Of a DNA stretch of 64,000 nt, positions 17,911 through 26,267 are shown piece by piece. Numbering within the stretch: position 1 is the stretch's first letter; each line of letters begins with the position of its first letter. The stretch spans positions 27,736 through 91,735 of the forward strand of contig CAYJER010000004.1 of the NCBI GenBank assembly GCA_964369225.1, given 5' to 3'. The position numbers and the translations under genes were made by a program. Under the pieces are notes generated by a model. It did no database searches and was not told the origin of the DNA. It saw only the letters and a program-made list of their open reading frames with translations. Source of the DNA: SIG603 sp964369225 (GTDB taxonomy: Bacteria > Bacillota > Clostridia > Oscillospirales > Acutalibacteraceae).

Positions 17911-18106
17911 ATGTAGGGGCGGATTCCATACAGACGTGTTGATTACGTTTTTTGAATTATAACAAATTCGTTAAAACGCACAAATAAATGTAGGGGACGG
18001 GTTTTCCGTCCCGAAAAAACTAGTGGTTTTAGATAACTTCCCACGGGACGGAAAACCCGTCCCCTACATTGATATCGTATAATCAACACGTCTGGATTCC
18101 ATATCC
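17911..18106. repeat. Nested TGTAGGGG palindromic repeat, type B arms
   Basis: Outer arms: TGTAGGGGCGGATTCCATAC plus CAGACGTGTTGATTA at 17912-17945, answered by TAATCAACACGTCTGGATTC at 18080-18106. Inside is a second palindrome starting TGTAGGGGACGGGTTTTCCG (17989) and ending in its complement (18068). The spacer TTCGTTAAAACGCACAAAT between outer and inner parts recurs at other copies. The right half is read as the 3' end of the RAYT remnant. Confidence 0.9.
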
Positions 18107-18354
18107 TTCCGTTCTATTACAATAATTGCATGAAAATGATTAGGCATTATTACATATTTAGGAGACGAAACATTTGGATATTCATTTATTGTCTTTATAA
18201 ATATTTCTTCTACCAATCGGGCGGATATGGAATCCGCCCCTACATCACCTAATATACATTCCTTGTTGTGTGTACAAATGGTAACAAAATATGCTCCATT
18301 TTGAGAATAGTCGTAATTTATTAATCTGATTAATTTTCTTTTAGGTAATTCCAT
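18064..18354 (-). pseudogene. REP-associated tyrosine transposase (RAYT) remnant
   Basis: About 96 residues related to the Y1/HUH transposases (TnpA-REP) that mobilise REP-type palindromes. Visible are the family N-terminus (KRKLIRLINYDYSQNGAYFV), TICTHN, and the HUH motif PNHFHAI near residue 75. Family members are usually well above 130 residues and carry the catalytic tyrosine downstream of HUH. Here the frame runs into a palindromic repeat right after IIVIERK and ends at the repeat's own ATGTAG, so the tyrosine region is missing. A second repeat copy (18219-18245) is inserted in frame and contributes the segment VGADSISA. The start is ATG 18354, five bases after GGAGG; an upstream TTG at 18366 overlaps that site. 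Probably inactive. Confidence 0.75.
18219..18245. repeat. Short repeat copy inside the RAYT frame
   Basis: GGGCGGATATGGAATCCGCC followed by CCTACAT: a minimal palindrome of the TGTAGGGG family, read in frame as part of the transposase remnant without a frameshift. Confidence 0.8.
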
Positions 18355-18389
18355 AAAAACCTCCAACTATATATTTTTTAGGCTCTCTA

Positions 18390-19442
18390 TTATTTACACA
18401 ACTCAAGAATAACAGTGTTTGATATCAAAAATCCTTCTTCTGTAAGCCTTAAAGAATTATCATCGTAAACGATATATTTTTTGGGGATTTTTCTGGCGTT
18501 TTTCAGTATATTATCGAAATATTCAGGTGAAAACTTGTTGCATTCAGCCCTATTTATGCCTTTAACTAATCTAAGTTTTAGCATAACAAATTCATCAAAA
18601 TCACCGCCGTAATCGTCAAAAATTTTTTCTCCACCAGATAGAAAAAACTCGATGTCTCGTGGGTAATAAAATCTTTTTCCGTCTACAAATGAGTGAGCCG
18701 ATGGACCTAGAGCCTCATACTCTTCACAGTTCCAATATTTAAGATTGTGACGGCTCTCATAGCCTTTTTTAGCGAAATTGCTAATCTCGTATTGCTCATA
18801 TCCAAAATCTTTTAAAGTCTTTACCATGTGCAAATAAAGGTCGGCAGTTTTATCTTCATCTAGGGTGTGAACATTTTGATTATAAAATAAAGTTCCCTCT
18901 TCAAGCTTTAAAATATAGCTAGAAACATGTTCTAAATTCATCTCGGCACAAAATTTTATGGAATTATCAAGGCTTTTTTCAGTCATATTTTGAATGCCTA
19001 TCATTAAATCTGCCGAAATATTGTTAATGCCTATGTCTCTAGCGGAAGTTATGCTTCTTTTTGCCTGTTCAAGAGTGTGTTTTCTACCTAAAAACTTAAG
19101 CTCGTTTTCATTTGCCGATTGCAAACCAAAAGAAAGCCTGTTAATTCCACTGTTTTTCCAAGTAGAAAAGTCTATATTTGGGTTGCTTTCGAGAGTAATT
19201 TCTGCATTTTTAGTAAGATTTACATTGTCGATTATTGCCTTTACCCTGTCTGCCCCTAAAAGTGACGGAGTTCCGCCACCAAAATAAAGAGTGTCAAAAC
19301 TTTCGTTTATACTCTTTAGGCGACGGAACAACTCGTTTGTATATCTCTCTAGCATATCTTTAGAATATTTTAGAGAATAAAAGTCACAATAAGGGCATTT
19401 GCTAGGACAAAAAGGCACATGTATATATAGCCCTCTTATCAT
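18390..19442 (-). CDS. hemW: Radical SAM heme chaperone HemW-like protein
   Basis: 350-residue member of the coproporphyrinogen dehydrogenase-like radical SAM family, generally renamed HemW for its role in heme delivery. The [4Fe-4S] motif CPSKCPYC uses Cys12, Cys16 and Cys19, followed by FGGGTPSLL, the SAM-binding GGGTP region. The C-terminal HemW-type domain includes HNLKYW. It lacks the extra N-terminal cysteine region of true HemN. Its ATG overlaps the stop of the upstream DUF1015 gene (ATGA), so the two form an operon. Confidence 0.88.
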   Translation of the reverse strand: MIRGLYIHVPFCPSKCPYCDFYSLKYSKDMLERYTNELFRRLKSINESFDTLYFGGGTPSLLGADRVKAIIDNVNLTKNAEITLESNPNIDFSTWKNSGINRLSFGLQSANENELKFLGRKHTLEQAKRSITSARDIGINNISADLMIGIQNMTEKSLDNSIKFCAEMNLEHVSSYILKLEEGTLFYNQNVHTLDEDKTADLYLHMVKTLKDFGYEQYEISNFAKKGYESRHNLKYWNCEEYEALGPSAHSFVDGKRFYYPRDIEFFLSGGEKIFDDYGGDFDEFVMLKLRLVKGINRAECNKFSPEYFDNILKNARKIPKKYIVYDDNSLRLTEEGFLISNTVILELCK

Positions 19443-20722
19443 GGGTTAAGCTGATTAATTACAAGGCCTGTGATTAGTTTAGGGTAGAAGTAAGTTGACT
19501 TTTGTGGCATTTTTTCGCCAGCTGCTGAAACTTCACCAATCTCAGAAACTCTTGTTGGGTTTACTATAAACGCACAGTTAATCTCGCCATTTTGAACAGA
19601 AGTAACCGCCTCTTCAAAAGATCTTGTGTATCTTAGGTTGATTTGGTTAGCCATGTTTTCTTTGTCTATTCCTAGAAGTCTTTCAAGAACTAGGCTGTGA
19701 AGCACATTTACATCAAGTGTCTTAAACGCAAGTGAAGCCTCTGGGAAAATCTCGTTCATGACATCAAGATTTTTAAGAACTAACATTTTATACCTGTTTC
19801 CGCCGTAGTAGAAGCAGAAAGCCTTCTTGTTTTCGTCATACTGCTTTTGTAGCTCTTTGTCACATTCTAATACGTTTTCCATCTCGTAAATATCGAAATA
19901 ATCTGCACATTTTTCAAGCAGTGTATCAGGCTCAAAATTTTGTAAATCAACTATCATTCTGTGGATTGGGTGAACCACTAAACCCTCGTCTGCCATGTCT
20001 GCAAGCATCATCATAACATATTCGCTACCTGGTGAGTAAATGCCGTTTTCTTTGCAGTAGTTACGGTAGTTTATAGAGGTCTCGTATCTGTGGTGACCGT
20101 CTGCTATGTAAAGTTTTCGTGGTGCAAAGTCCTCACAAATTGCAGATATTAGAGCTTTGTCGTTAATTACCCAAAGTCTGTGGATAACTAAGCCGTCGTC
20201 AAAGCAGTATCTAGGTTCTTGTGAAGCTGTAAAATTATCAATTCTTGATCTTGTAGTATGCTCTTCATCAATATACATAGAGTAGATTTGGCTGAAATTA
20301 CATTCGGTAGCAGTGACTAGGTTTAGTCTGTCTGTTTTAGCCTTTGAAAGAGTGTTCTCGTGCGGAAGAACTATGCCTTTTGAGAAATCCTCTACTCTAA
20401 CACGGCAGATAATTCCCTTGATTTTTTTAGTCTCGCCTGTAGTTACTTGAGTTTTGAACTCTTCTTCATAAACATAGATAGCCTCGTCCATGTCTCTGAC
20501 TAAAATTTCTTGCTCAATCCAGTCGTTTAGGATAGTTTTAGCCTCATCATAAGGTTTGTCTCCCTTTGGAAGCTCTAGTCTTATGATGTTGTGAGGGTTA
20601 GTCTCGATAAAGTTAAGTCTTTCGCTCTCACTGATAATGTCGTATGGTGGACAGCAAAGATCTTTAATGTCGCCAGCCTTGTTAGAGTATCTAAGTGCTG
20701 AAAAAGCTTTAATATATGCCAT
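19439..20722 (-). CDS. DUF1015 family protein
   Basis: 427-residue protein of the DUF1015 family, function unknown. The family hallmarks CCPPYDII near the N-terminus and IADGHHRYETS in the middle are present. The ATG has AAAGGAG upstream. It is cotranscribed with hemW (four-base overlap) from a promoter at 20756-20784. Confidence 0.88.
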   Translation of the reverse strand: MAYIKAFSALRYSNKAGDIKDLCCPPYDIISESERLNFIETNPHNIIRLELPKGDKPYDEAKTILNDWIEQEILVRDMDEAIYVYEEEFKTQVTTGETKKIKGIICRVRVEDFSKGIVLPHENTLSKAKTDRLNLVTATECNFSQIYSMYIDEEHTTRSRIDNFTASQEPRYCFDDGLVIHRLWVINDKALISAICEDFAPRKLYIADGHHRYETSINYRNYCKENGIYSPGSEYVMMMLADMADEGLVVHPIHRMIVDLQNFEPDTLLEKCADYFDIYEMENVLECDKELQKQYDENKKAFCFYYGGNRYKMLVLKNLDVMNEIFPEASLAFKTLDVNVLHSLVLERLLGIDKENMANQINLRYTRSFEEAVTSVQNGEINCAFIVNPTRVSEIGEVSAAGEKMPQKSTYFYPKLITGLVINQLNP

Positions 20723-20755
20723 GTTGGTACTCCTTTAATTCGTTTTTCTAAATTT

Positions 20756-20784
20756 ATTATAACACCTATAAATGTTATAATCAA
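20756..20784 (-). promoter_or_regulatory. Promoter of the DUF1015-hemW operon with operator-like palindrome
   Basis: On the minus strand TTGATT (20779-20784) is followed after 17 bases by TATAAT (20756-20761). The arms TTATAACA (20757-20764) and TGTTATAA (20773-20780) form an 8-bp inverted repeat spaced by 8 that covers the -10 to -35 interval, a likely regulator site. Confidence 0.65.
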
Positions 20785-20794
20785 GCATAAATTT

Positions 20795-20864
20795 AATTCA
20801 TAATTCGCAATTCACAATTCATAATTTACAATTCATAATTCACAATTCACAATTCATAATTGAT
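20795..20864. repeat. Ten-copy tandem heptamer AATTCAY array
   Basis: Ten consecutive 7-bp units: AATTCAT, AATTCGC, AATTCAC, AATTCAT, AATTTAC, AATTCAT, AATTCAC, AATTCAC, AATTCAT, AATTGAT. It lies between the divergent promoters of the DUF1015 operon and the ABC cassette. Shorter runs of the same heptamer occur at about 43526-43547. From 20865 to 21000 I see no gene or clear structure. Confidence 0.9.
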
Positions 20865-21017
20865 AGTTGATAAAAATATATTAAACTATGACGCAGGCGA
20901 TTAAACTAAAGGTTAGCATTAACTATGTGTGTGTCTTGCCTACTGGGGCATCCCGGGGGAAAAATCAAGCAATCTTCACTTAAATTTCACAAAATAAGAA
21001 TATAATATAAAAAACGA

Positions 21018-21046
21018 TTGCAAAATAAGCCTTATAGTGATATAGT
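21018..21046 (+). promoter_or_regulatory. Promoter of the ABC cassette
   Basis: TTGCAA (21018-21023), 17 bases, TATAGT (21041-21046), about 28 bases before AGGAGG (21067-21072) and the ATG at 21081. Confidence 0.55.
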
Positions 21047-21080
21047 TATAAGGTAATTAAAATCACAGGAGGAACATGAA

Positions 21081-22187
21081 ATGATTGAGGTTAAAAACCT
21101 TGTAAAATCTTATGGAGCTAATAATCTAGCTGTCAACGATGTAAGTTTCACAATTGAAGACGGCAGTGTAGTAGGATTTCTAGGCTCTAACGGTGCGGGT
21201 AAGTCTACAACAATGAACATAATAACAGGCTATTTATCTGCAACGGGCGGAACTGTAACAGTCAACGGAAAGGATATATTAGAAGAACCGAATGCGGTTA
21301 AGTCTATGATAGGCTATTTGCCAGAGCAACCACCGTTGTATCTTGACATGACAGTAAAAGAGTATTTAAACTTTATGTACGACCTTAAAAAGGCTAAGTC
21401 TTCAAGAGAGAAGCATATAAAAGAGATTTGCGAAATTACAAAAATTTCTGATGTTTACGGAAGAATTATCGGAAACCTTTCAAAAGGATACAGACAACGT
21501 GTAGGAATAGCGCAAGCTTTAATAGGTAATCCACCTGTTTTAATCTTGGACGAACCTACAGTAGGACTTGACCCTAAGCAAATTATCGAGATAAGAAACC
21601 TAATAAAAAGTTTAGGTAAAACACACACAGTTATTTTAAGCTCACATATCTTGCCAGAAATTCAAGCAGTATGCGAGAGAATTATAATAATCAATAAAGG
21701 AACTTTGGTAGCGGACGGACAAACCGATAAACTAGCACATGATTTATCATCAGAACATAAATTTATAGCTAGAGTAGAGGCTAATGAAAAAGAATTAGTT
21801 TCAGCTGTTAAAGAGATATCAAATGTAGTTGATGTATATTCTATTGGCGAAAAAGAAAAGGGAGTATACGAGATAAGCATTGAGGCAAAAGAGGATGCAG
21901 ATATTAGACGTGATTTGTTTAATCTTCTAGCTCAAAAGAACTGGCCTTTAATGTCACTTAAGAATACAGACCTTACACTTGAGGATGTTTTCTTAAAACT
22001 TACAAACACAGATTTTCTAGCTCAAAGAGATGAAGACGATGAAGACACTAAAATAACAGGAAGACTAGTTATAGAGAAGTCAGACGTTGATTCACTAAGA
22101 GAAGAGATGGAAGTAGATAATGGCAAAGGCTTAGAGCCTATAAACCCAGAGGATTTAGAGGAGGAAGACGATGAAAGCAATACTTAA
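21081..22187 (+). CDS. ABC transporter ATP-binding protein (GldA-like)
   Basis: 368-residue ATPase subunit of an ABC-2 type exporter. Walker A GSNGAGKST (about residues 35-43), the signature LSKGYRQR, Walker B VLILDEPTVGLDP and the switch histidine in LSSHIL are all intact. After the nucleotide-binding domain (to about residue 230) comes a regulatory DUF4162-like segment and an acidic tail rich in Glu and Asp. The 17-base overlap with the permease gene indicates coupling. With the next three genes it forms the GldA-GldF-GldG-DUF4340 arrangement; the substrate is unknown. Confidence 0.9.
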   Translation: MIEVKNLVKSYGANNLAVNDVSFTIEDGSVVGFLGSNGAGKSTTMNIITGYLSATGGTVTVNGKDILEEPNAVKSMIGYLPEQPPLYLDMTVKEYLNFMYDLKKAKSSREKHIKEICEITKISDVYGRIIGNLSKGYRQRVGIAQALIGNPPVLILDEPTVGLDPKQIIEIRNLIKSLGKTHTVILSSHILPEIQAVCERIIIINKGTLVADGQTDKLAHDLSSEHKFIARVEANEKELVSAVKEISNVVDVYSIGEKEKGVYEISIEAKEDADIRRDLFNLLAQKNWPLMSLKNTDLTLEDVFLKLTNTDFLAQRDEDDEDTKITGRLVIEKSDVDSLREEMEVDNGKGLEPINPEDLEEEDDESNT

Positions 22188-22875
22188 GAGAGAACTAAAG
22201 TCATACTTTGCCTCACCTGTTGGGTATGTATGTGTGGCGGTGTTATTGGCACTTTATAGCTTTTTCTTTTATTCTGTAATGATACAAGGTACAACATCAA
22301 TTATAAGTCAAGTATATAGCACAATGTTTATGTACTGCATGATGATTATTCCGCTTATTACAATGAGAAGTTTTACAGACGACATTAAAAATAAGACAGA
22401 TCAAGCCTATCTTACAGCACCAATTAGCATTTCTTCTGTTGTAATAGGTAAGTTTTTAGCAGCTTTTGCAATTTACTTTTTAGCTACTACTTTAGGACAT
22501 TTCAATGTACTTGCAATGAGCTTTTTCTCTAGCCCTCCATGGGGAATAATTGCAGGAAATTATATAGCTACATTACTTTATGGTGCTGCAATGATTGCAA
22601 TAGGCATATTTATTTCAAGTTTAACACAAAGCCAAGTGATAGCAGCTATTGGAACATTTGCAATAGCAGTTACACTGATATTTATAGATGGAATAGGCTA
22701 TACAATAGGTAATCCTATAGCTGTACAAATTATCTCTTGGATATCTTTTTATACAAGATATAGTACCTTTACAATAGGCATTTTTAGTGTTCCAAATACA
22801 GTATTCTTCTTGAGCGTTGTTGCGATATTTATTTTCCTTACAACACGCAAAATAGAGAGCCGTCGTTGGAGTTAA
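22171..22875 (+). CDS. ABC-2 type permease (GldF-like)
   Basis: 234-residue integral membrane protein with about six hydrophobic helices, starting MKAILKRELKSYFASPVGYV, a start shared by many ABC-2 permeases. The conserved stretch RSFTDDIKNKTDQAYLTAPI precedes the third helix. It forms the membrane channel for the upstream ATPase. Confidence 0.88.
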   Translation: MKAILKRELKSYFASPVGYVCVAVLLALYSFFFYSVMIQGTTSIISQVYSTMFMYCMMIIPLITMRSFTDDIKNKTDQAYLTAPISISSVVIGKFLAAFAIYFLATTLGHFNVLAMSFFSSPPWGIIAGNYIATLLYGAAMIAIGIFISSLTQSQVIAAIGTFAIAVTLIFIDGIGYTIGNPIAVQIISWISFYTRYSTFTIGIFSVPNTVFFLSVVAIFIFLTTRKIESRRWS

Positions 22876-22888
22876 GGAGGAGGTAATA

Positions 22889-24370
22889 ATGAAAATATTA
22901 AAATCAAACAAACTAAAATATGGCACAATGTCTACAGTGTTAATTCTTGCATTTGTTGCTGTAATGGTTGTAGTAAACATTGTAGCCTCTACACTTTCAG
23001 ATAGATATCCGTCTATGAATATAGATATGACAAGTGAAGGTTTGCATTCACTTTCAGACGATGCAGTAGAGGTTGCTAAAAGTGTTGAATACGACACAAC
23101 TATATATTTAATCGGTGACGAAAATGTATATAAAAGTAATAAATCATACTATAATACGCAAGGCATTCAATATAATCAAGTTGCAACAGTAGCTGAAAAA
23201 CTGATTGAAGCAAACCCTAAAATCAAGGTTGAGTATATAGACCCAGATACAAACCCTGCATTTATATCACAATATGCAGAATATGATTTAAATGCAAGCA
23301 GTGTTTTAGTTGTTAGCGAAAAAAGAGAAAAACACCTTATAGCCGATGACTTTTTTACAATAGCTACAAATCAAACAACAGGCACACAAGAGTTTTACAC
23401 AAAGGTTGACGGAGCATTTGCTAATGCTTTATATCTTGTAAATTTAGATGAAGTTCCTGTAATTGCTGTAGCTACTGGGCATGATGAGTATATTAGTTCT
23501 AGTGCTAGAGCAACATTTGATACTTTAATGACAGACAACGGCTTTGTAGTTGAGGAGTTTAATATTCTAACAGAAGAAATTCCAGAGTCTACACAAATTG
23601 TTATGCTGTCAGCTCCTACAATAGATTACAGCGATTTAGAGATACAAAAACTTCAAGATTTCTTATCAGTTACAGATGAGAGCAGATCTATATTTGCACT
23701 TACCTACGCACAACAAGGCGACTTACCAAACCTTAACACTTTCTTAGAGGATTGGGGACTTAAAACTGGTGAAGGAATTGTGGCAGAGACAGACCCTTAC
23801 AGAATGGTTTCATCTAGTTCAGCTGCTATGTTTATATCAGATGTAAATTCTGATTTTATTTCAGCTGGTGATTATTCAAGAAATATATCAGTTTCTGCAT
23901 CTCCAATTGAGTTTACATTCGATGTAAGCGAAGGCATACAAACTTATCCTTTAGTTACAACAGCTGACACAGCTTTTGTTATAACAGAGTCAACAGATTT
24001 AGAGCAAACACCACAAACTTCTTCTTATACAACAGCAGGTATTGCGGATAGAATGAACGATTTAGGTTCTGGTAAAACAACTAACACAAGTGTAATATTG
24101 TTTGGTGACATGCTAACTCTTGACCCAACTTTCATTGGTTCTTCAAGCTTTACAAACAGAGATTTACTAGTTGATTTAATGCAGCATGTAACAGATGTTG
24201 ACGAAACTTCAACATCTCTTTATGTAGCTCAAACAGAGACAAACATTATAGATATTACAGCTAATCTTCAAACAATACAAATAGTAGGCTTGTATATAGG
24301 TACTATTGCAGTTCCGCTACTTGTATTTATAATTGCTTTCTATGTGTTTATGAAGAGAAGACATTTATAA
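22889..24370 (+). CDS. GldG-like ABC auxiliary protein
   Basis: 493-residue protein with one N-terminal transmembrane helix (about 12-35), a large extracytoplasmic region and a C-terminal helix followed by KRRHL at the inner face. It matches the GldG/'uncharacterised ABC transport system' build, with YDTTIYLIGDE and VEYIDPDTNPAF typical of its first domain. The extracytoplasmic part presumably handles or senses the substrate. Confidence 0.82.
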   Translation: MKILKSNKLKYGTMSTVLILAFVAVMVVVNIVASTLSDRYPSMNIDMTSEGLHSLSDDAVEVAKSVEYDTTIYLIGDENVYKSNKSYYNTQGIQYNQVATVAEKLIEANPKIKVEYIDPDTNPAFISQYAEYDLNASSVLVVSEKREKHLIADDFFTIATNQTTGTQEFYTKVDGAFANALYLVNLDEVPVIAVATGHDEYISSSARATFDTLMTDNGFVVEEFNILTEEIPESTQIVMLSAPTIDYSDLEIQKLQDFLSVTDESRSIFALTYAQQGDLPNLNTFLEDWGLKTGEGIVAETDPYRMVSSSSAAMFISDVNSDFISAGDYSRNISVSASPIEFTFDVSEGIQTYPLVTTADTAFVITESTDLEQTPQTSSYTTAGIADRMNDLGSGKTTNTSVILFGDMLTLDPTFIGSSSFTNRDLLVDLMQHVTDVDETSTSLYVAQTETNIIDITANLQTIQIVGLYIGTIAVPLLVFIIAFYVFMKRRHL

Positions 24371-24381
24371 TAGGTGATAAA

Positions 24382-25812
24382 ATGAAAAAAAATATAAGAT
24401 TATTGGTAGTCATTCTTCTTATAATTGGTTTGCTAGGCGGTTCATTATGGGTGTTGCAAATAACAGAACCTGTGCCTGCAGAGGCTTCAAGTGAGCCTAG
24501 TGAAGTTAGTGAATCTGAAAACTATGCTCTTGTCGAATTAGGAAAAGAGAATCTTGATTACGTAGAGGTTAAAAATTCAAACGGTGAGTATGTTGTAAAA
24601 CAAACTGACTTAAACGAAGATGATGAATATAACTATGTGTTTGAGGGCTATGAAAATTACACATTGACAAGCTCTTTAATATCAGCTATTGAGTCTATCT
24701 CAAGCCTTACAGCATACAAAAGTATAGGTTCAGTTGAAAACCCGAAAGACTATGGTTTTGACAGCGATGAAACTGTATACTTAACAGTTGTAGGCGATGA
24801 CGGAACTAATACCGATGTGCAAATTGGTATAGAAGGTGCAGAAACTTATGGCAACTATGTAATGGTAAACGATGAAGTGTATATAGCTAGTGTTGATTCA
24901 GCTATATTTACCGATATGAAAGAGAATATAGATCTATACTTATATTCAGAGGTAATAGCGGACACAAACGGTAACACAACTACTACATTGAATGAGATTA
25001 GATTTACAGGCAAAAACTTCCCAGAGGAAGTATATGTAGCGCTAAGTGAAGAAGTGGCGGACTATTTTGTAGTAGAACCACTAAACAATATGAAAGCGGA
25101 TGTTTACTATATTGAGCAAATGGCAGCAGAGATTGGTGCTTTTAGCGCAGATGCCGCAGCGGTACTAAATGCAACCGAGGAAGACCTAGAAACATATGGA
25201 CTAACAGACCCTTATGTGCATATTGAGTTTGCAATAAACGGTGGAGAACACAGCATTACAGTAAGCGAGATTTCAGATGATAACGGCATGCGCTATGTTC
25301 TAATAGACGATATCACAGACACAATCTATACTGTTGAAGAGTCAAGAATATCACAATGGGTTGACAGTAGCATTAATGACTTAAGACATGACACAGTTTT
25401 CTTGCCTTATTTAAGTGATGTTGCTAAAGTGACTATGGAAATTAATGGAGAAACTTCTGTAATCGACTTTATAAAAACAGAGGTCGAGGGAGAAGAAGAC
25501 AAGTTTACCTACACAGGAACTATAGATGGTAAAGATGTTTCATACGACGACGGATTACAACCGTTCTACCTAACTTTAATTTCAGTGGCTAAATATAGCA
25601 TGGATAAGTCTGAGTATAACGAAGAGCCAACATTTAAGATAACTTATGAGTATCATGATGGTAGAGAAGATTCAGTTTTATCATATCATGAGACAGAAGA
25701 CGGCAGATATTTGGCGCTTTTAGACGGCGAGTTCACAGCGGTGGTAAGATCAAGTTCACTTGATGAAGTTTACACAGCATTAGACGAATTAAAGGCTATG
25801 ACAGCGGAATAA
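24382..25812 (+). CDS. DUF4340 domain protein
   Basis: 476-residue protein anchored by one N-terminal helix (about residues 5-27) with a Ser/Glu-rich linker, then two repeated beta-rich DUF4340-type segments (YGFDSDETVYLTVVGDDG near residue 132 and YGLTDPYVHIEFAINGGEH near residue 273). DUF4340 proteins regularly accompany GldG-like proteins. Last gene of the cassette, function unknown. Confidence 0.8.
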   Translation: MKKNIRLLVVILLIIGLLGGSLWVLQITEPVPAEASSEPSEVSESENYALVELGKENLDYVEVKNSNGEYVVKQTDLNEDDEYNYVFEGYENYTLTSSLISAIESISSLTAYKSIGSVENPKDYGFDSDETVYLTVVGDDGTNTDVQIGIEGAETYGNYVMVNDEVYIASVDSAIFTDMKENIDLYLYSEVIADTNGNTTTTLNEIRFTGKNFPEEVYVALSEEVADYFVVEPLNNMKADVYYIEQMAAEIGAFSADAAAVLNATEEDLETYGLTDPYVHIEFAINGGEHSITVSEISDDNGMRYVLIDDITDTIYTVEESRISQWVDSSINDLRHDTVFLPYLSDVAKVTMEINGETSVIDFIKTEVEGEEDKFTYTGTIDGKDVSYDDGLQPFYLTLISVAKYSMDKSEYNEEPTFKITYEYHDGREDSVLSYHETEDGRYLALLDGEFTAVVRSSSLDEVYTALDELKAMTAE

Positions 25813-25890
25813 TTAAATAATAATGCAGAAATAATAAATAAAAATGCAGAAATAATAAATATTTCTTAATCTAATAAAATTAACTAATTT

Positions 25891-25913
25891 AGGGAGCGAT
25901 TTAATCGTTCCCT
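25891..25913 (+). terminator. Probable terminator of the ABC cassette
   Basis: AGGGAGCGAT and ATCGTTCCCT form a ten-base stem with one G-U pair around TTA; the T run after it is weak. Upstream, 25822-25862 holds two direct copies of AATGCAGAAATAATAAAT. Confidence 0.6.
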
Positions 25914-25943
25914 ATAATTATTTTGTTAAAACGCACAAATTAA

Positions 25944-25975
25944 TGTAGGGGATGTCGAGGACGCCGTCCCCTACA
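25944..25975. repeat. Minimal TGTAGGGG palindrome
   Basis: TGTAGGGGATGTCGAGGACG then CCGTCCCCTACA: a single-hairpin copy preceded by the recurring flank GTTAAAACGCACAAATTA. The rest of the interval to 26120 is AT-rich with no gene. Confidence 0.85.
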
Positions 25976-26122
25976 ATTTAAGTAGCCCCTATATTATTAG
26001 TCGATTTATAAAAATATAGATTACAAAATAAAACATATCTTGTGCATGTTTTTTTTATGCTTTATAATTAAAAAAATTATATAAAATATTGATAAAAATT
26101 ATGTAAAACTACAAAAAAGATG

Positions 26123-26151
26123 TTGATTTTTTAGTTTGATGGTGCTATAAT
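26123..26151 (+). promoter_or_regulatory. Promoter of the giant surface-protein operon
   Basis: TTGATT (26123-26128), 17 bases, TATAAT (26146-26151) with an extended -10 TG one base before it. Predicted start near 26158, giving a 110-nt leader. Confidence 0.75.
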
Positions 26152-26169
26152 CGAAATATAACACATCAT

Positions 26170-26236
26170 ACTAAAGTCTAATAACTAATGGTGAAAACAA
26201 AAGAATAGTAATTTTCCATTTCTTATAGTCTTTAGT
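26170..26236 (+). promoter_or_regulatory. Long hairpin in the leader of the LRR gene
   Basis: The arms 26170-26191 (ACTAAAGTCTA...) and 26216-26236 (...TAGTCTTTAGT) are complementary over about 20 bases with a few mismatches, around a 24-base A-rich loop. The right arm ends about 15 bases before the AAGGGGG ribosome binding site, so the structure may control mRNA stability or translation. Confidence 0.5.
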
Positions 26237-26267
26237 TCCACAAAAGATAGTAAGGGGGTATTATTCG

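Noticed and set aside
20581..20784. 67-residue frame overlapping the start of the DUF1015 gene
   Set aside because: It overlaps the promoter and the real start in another frame and shows no family features.
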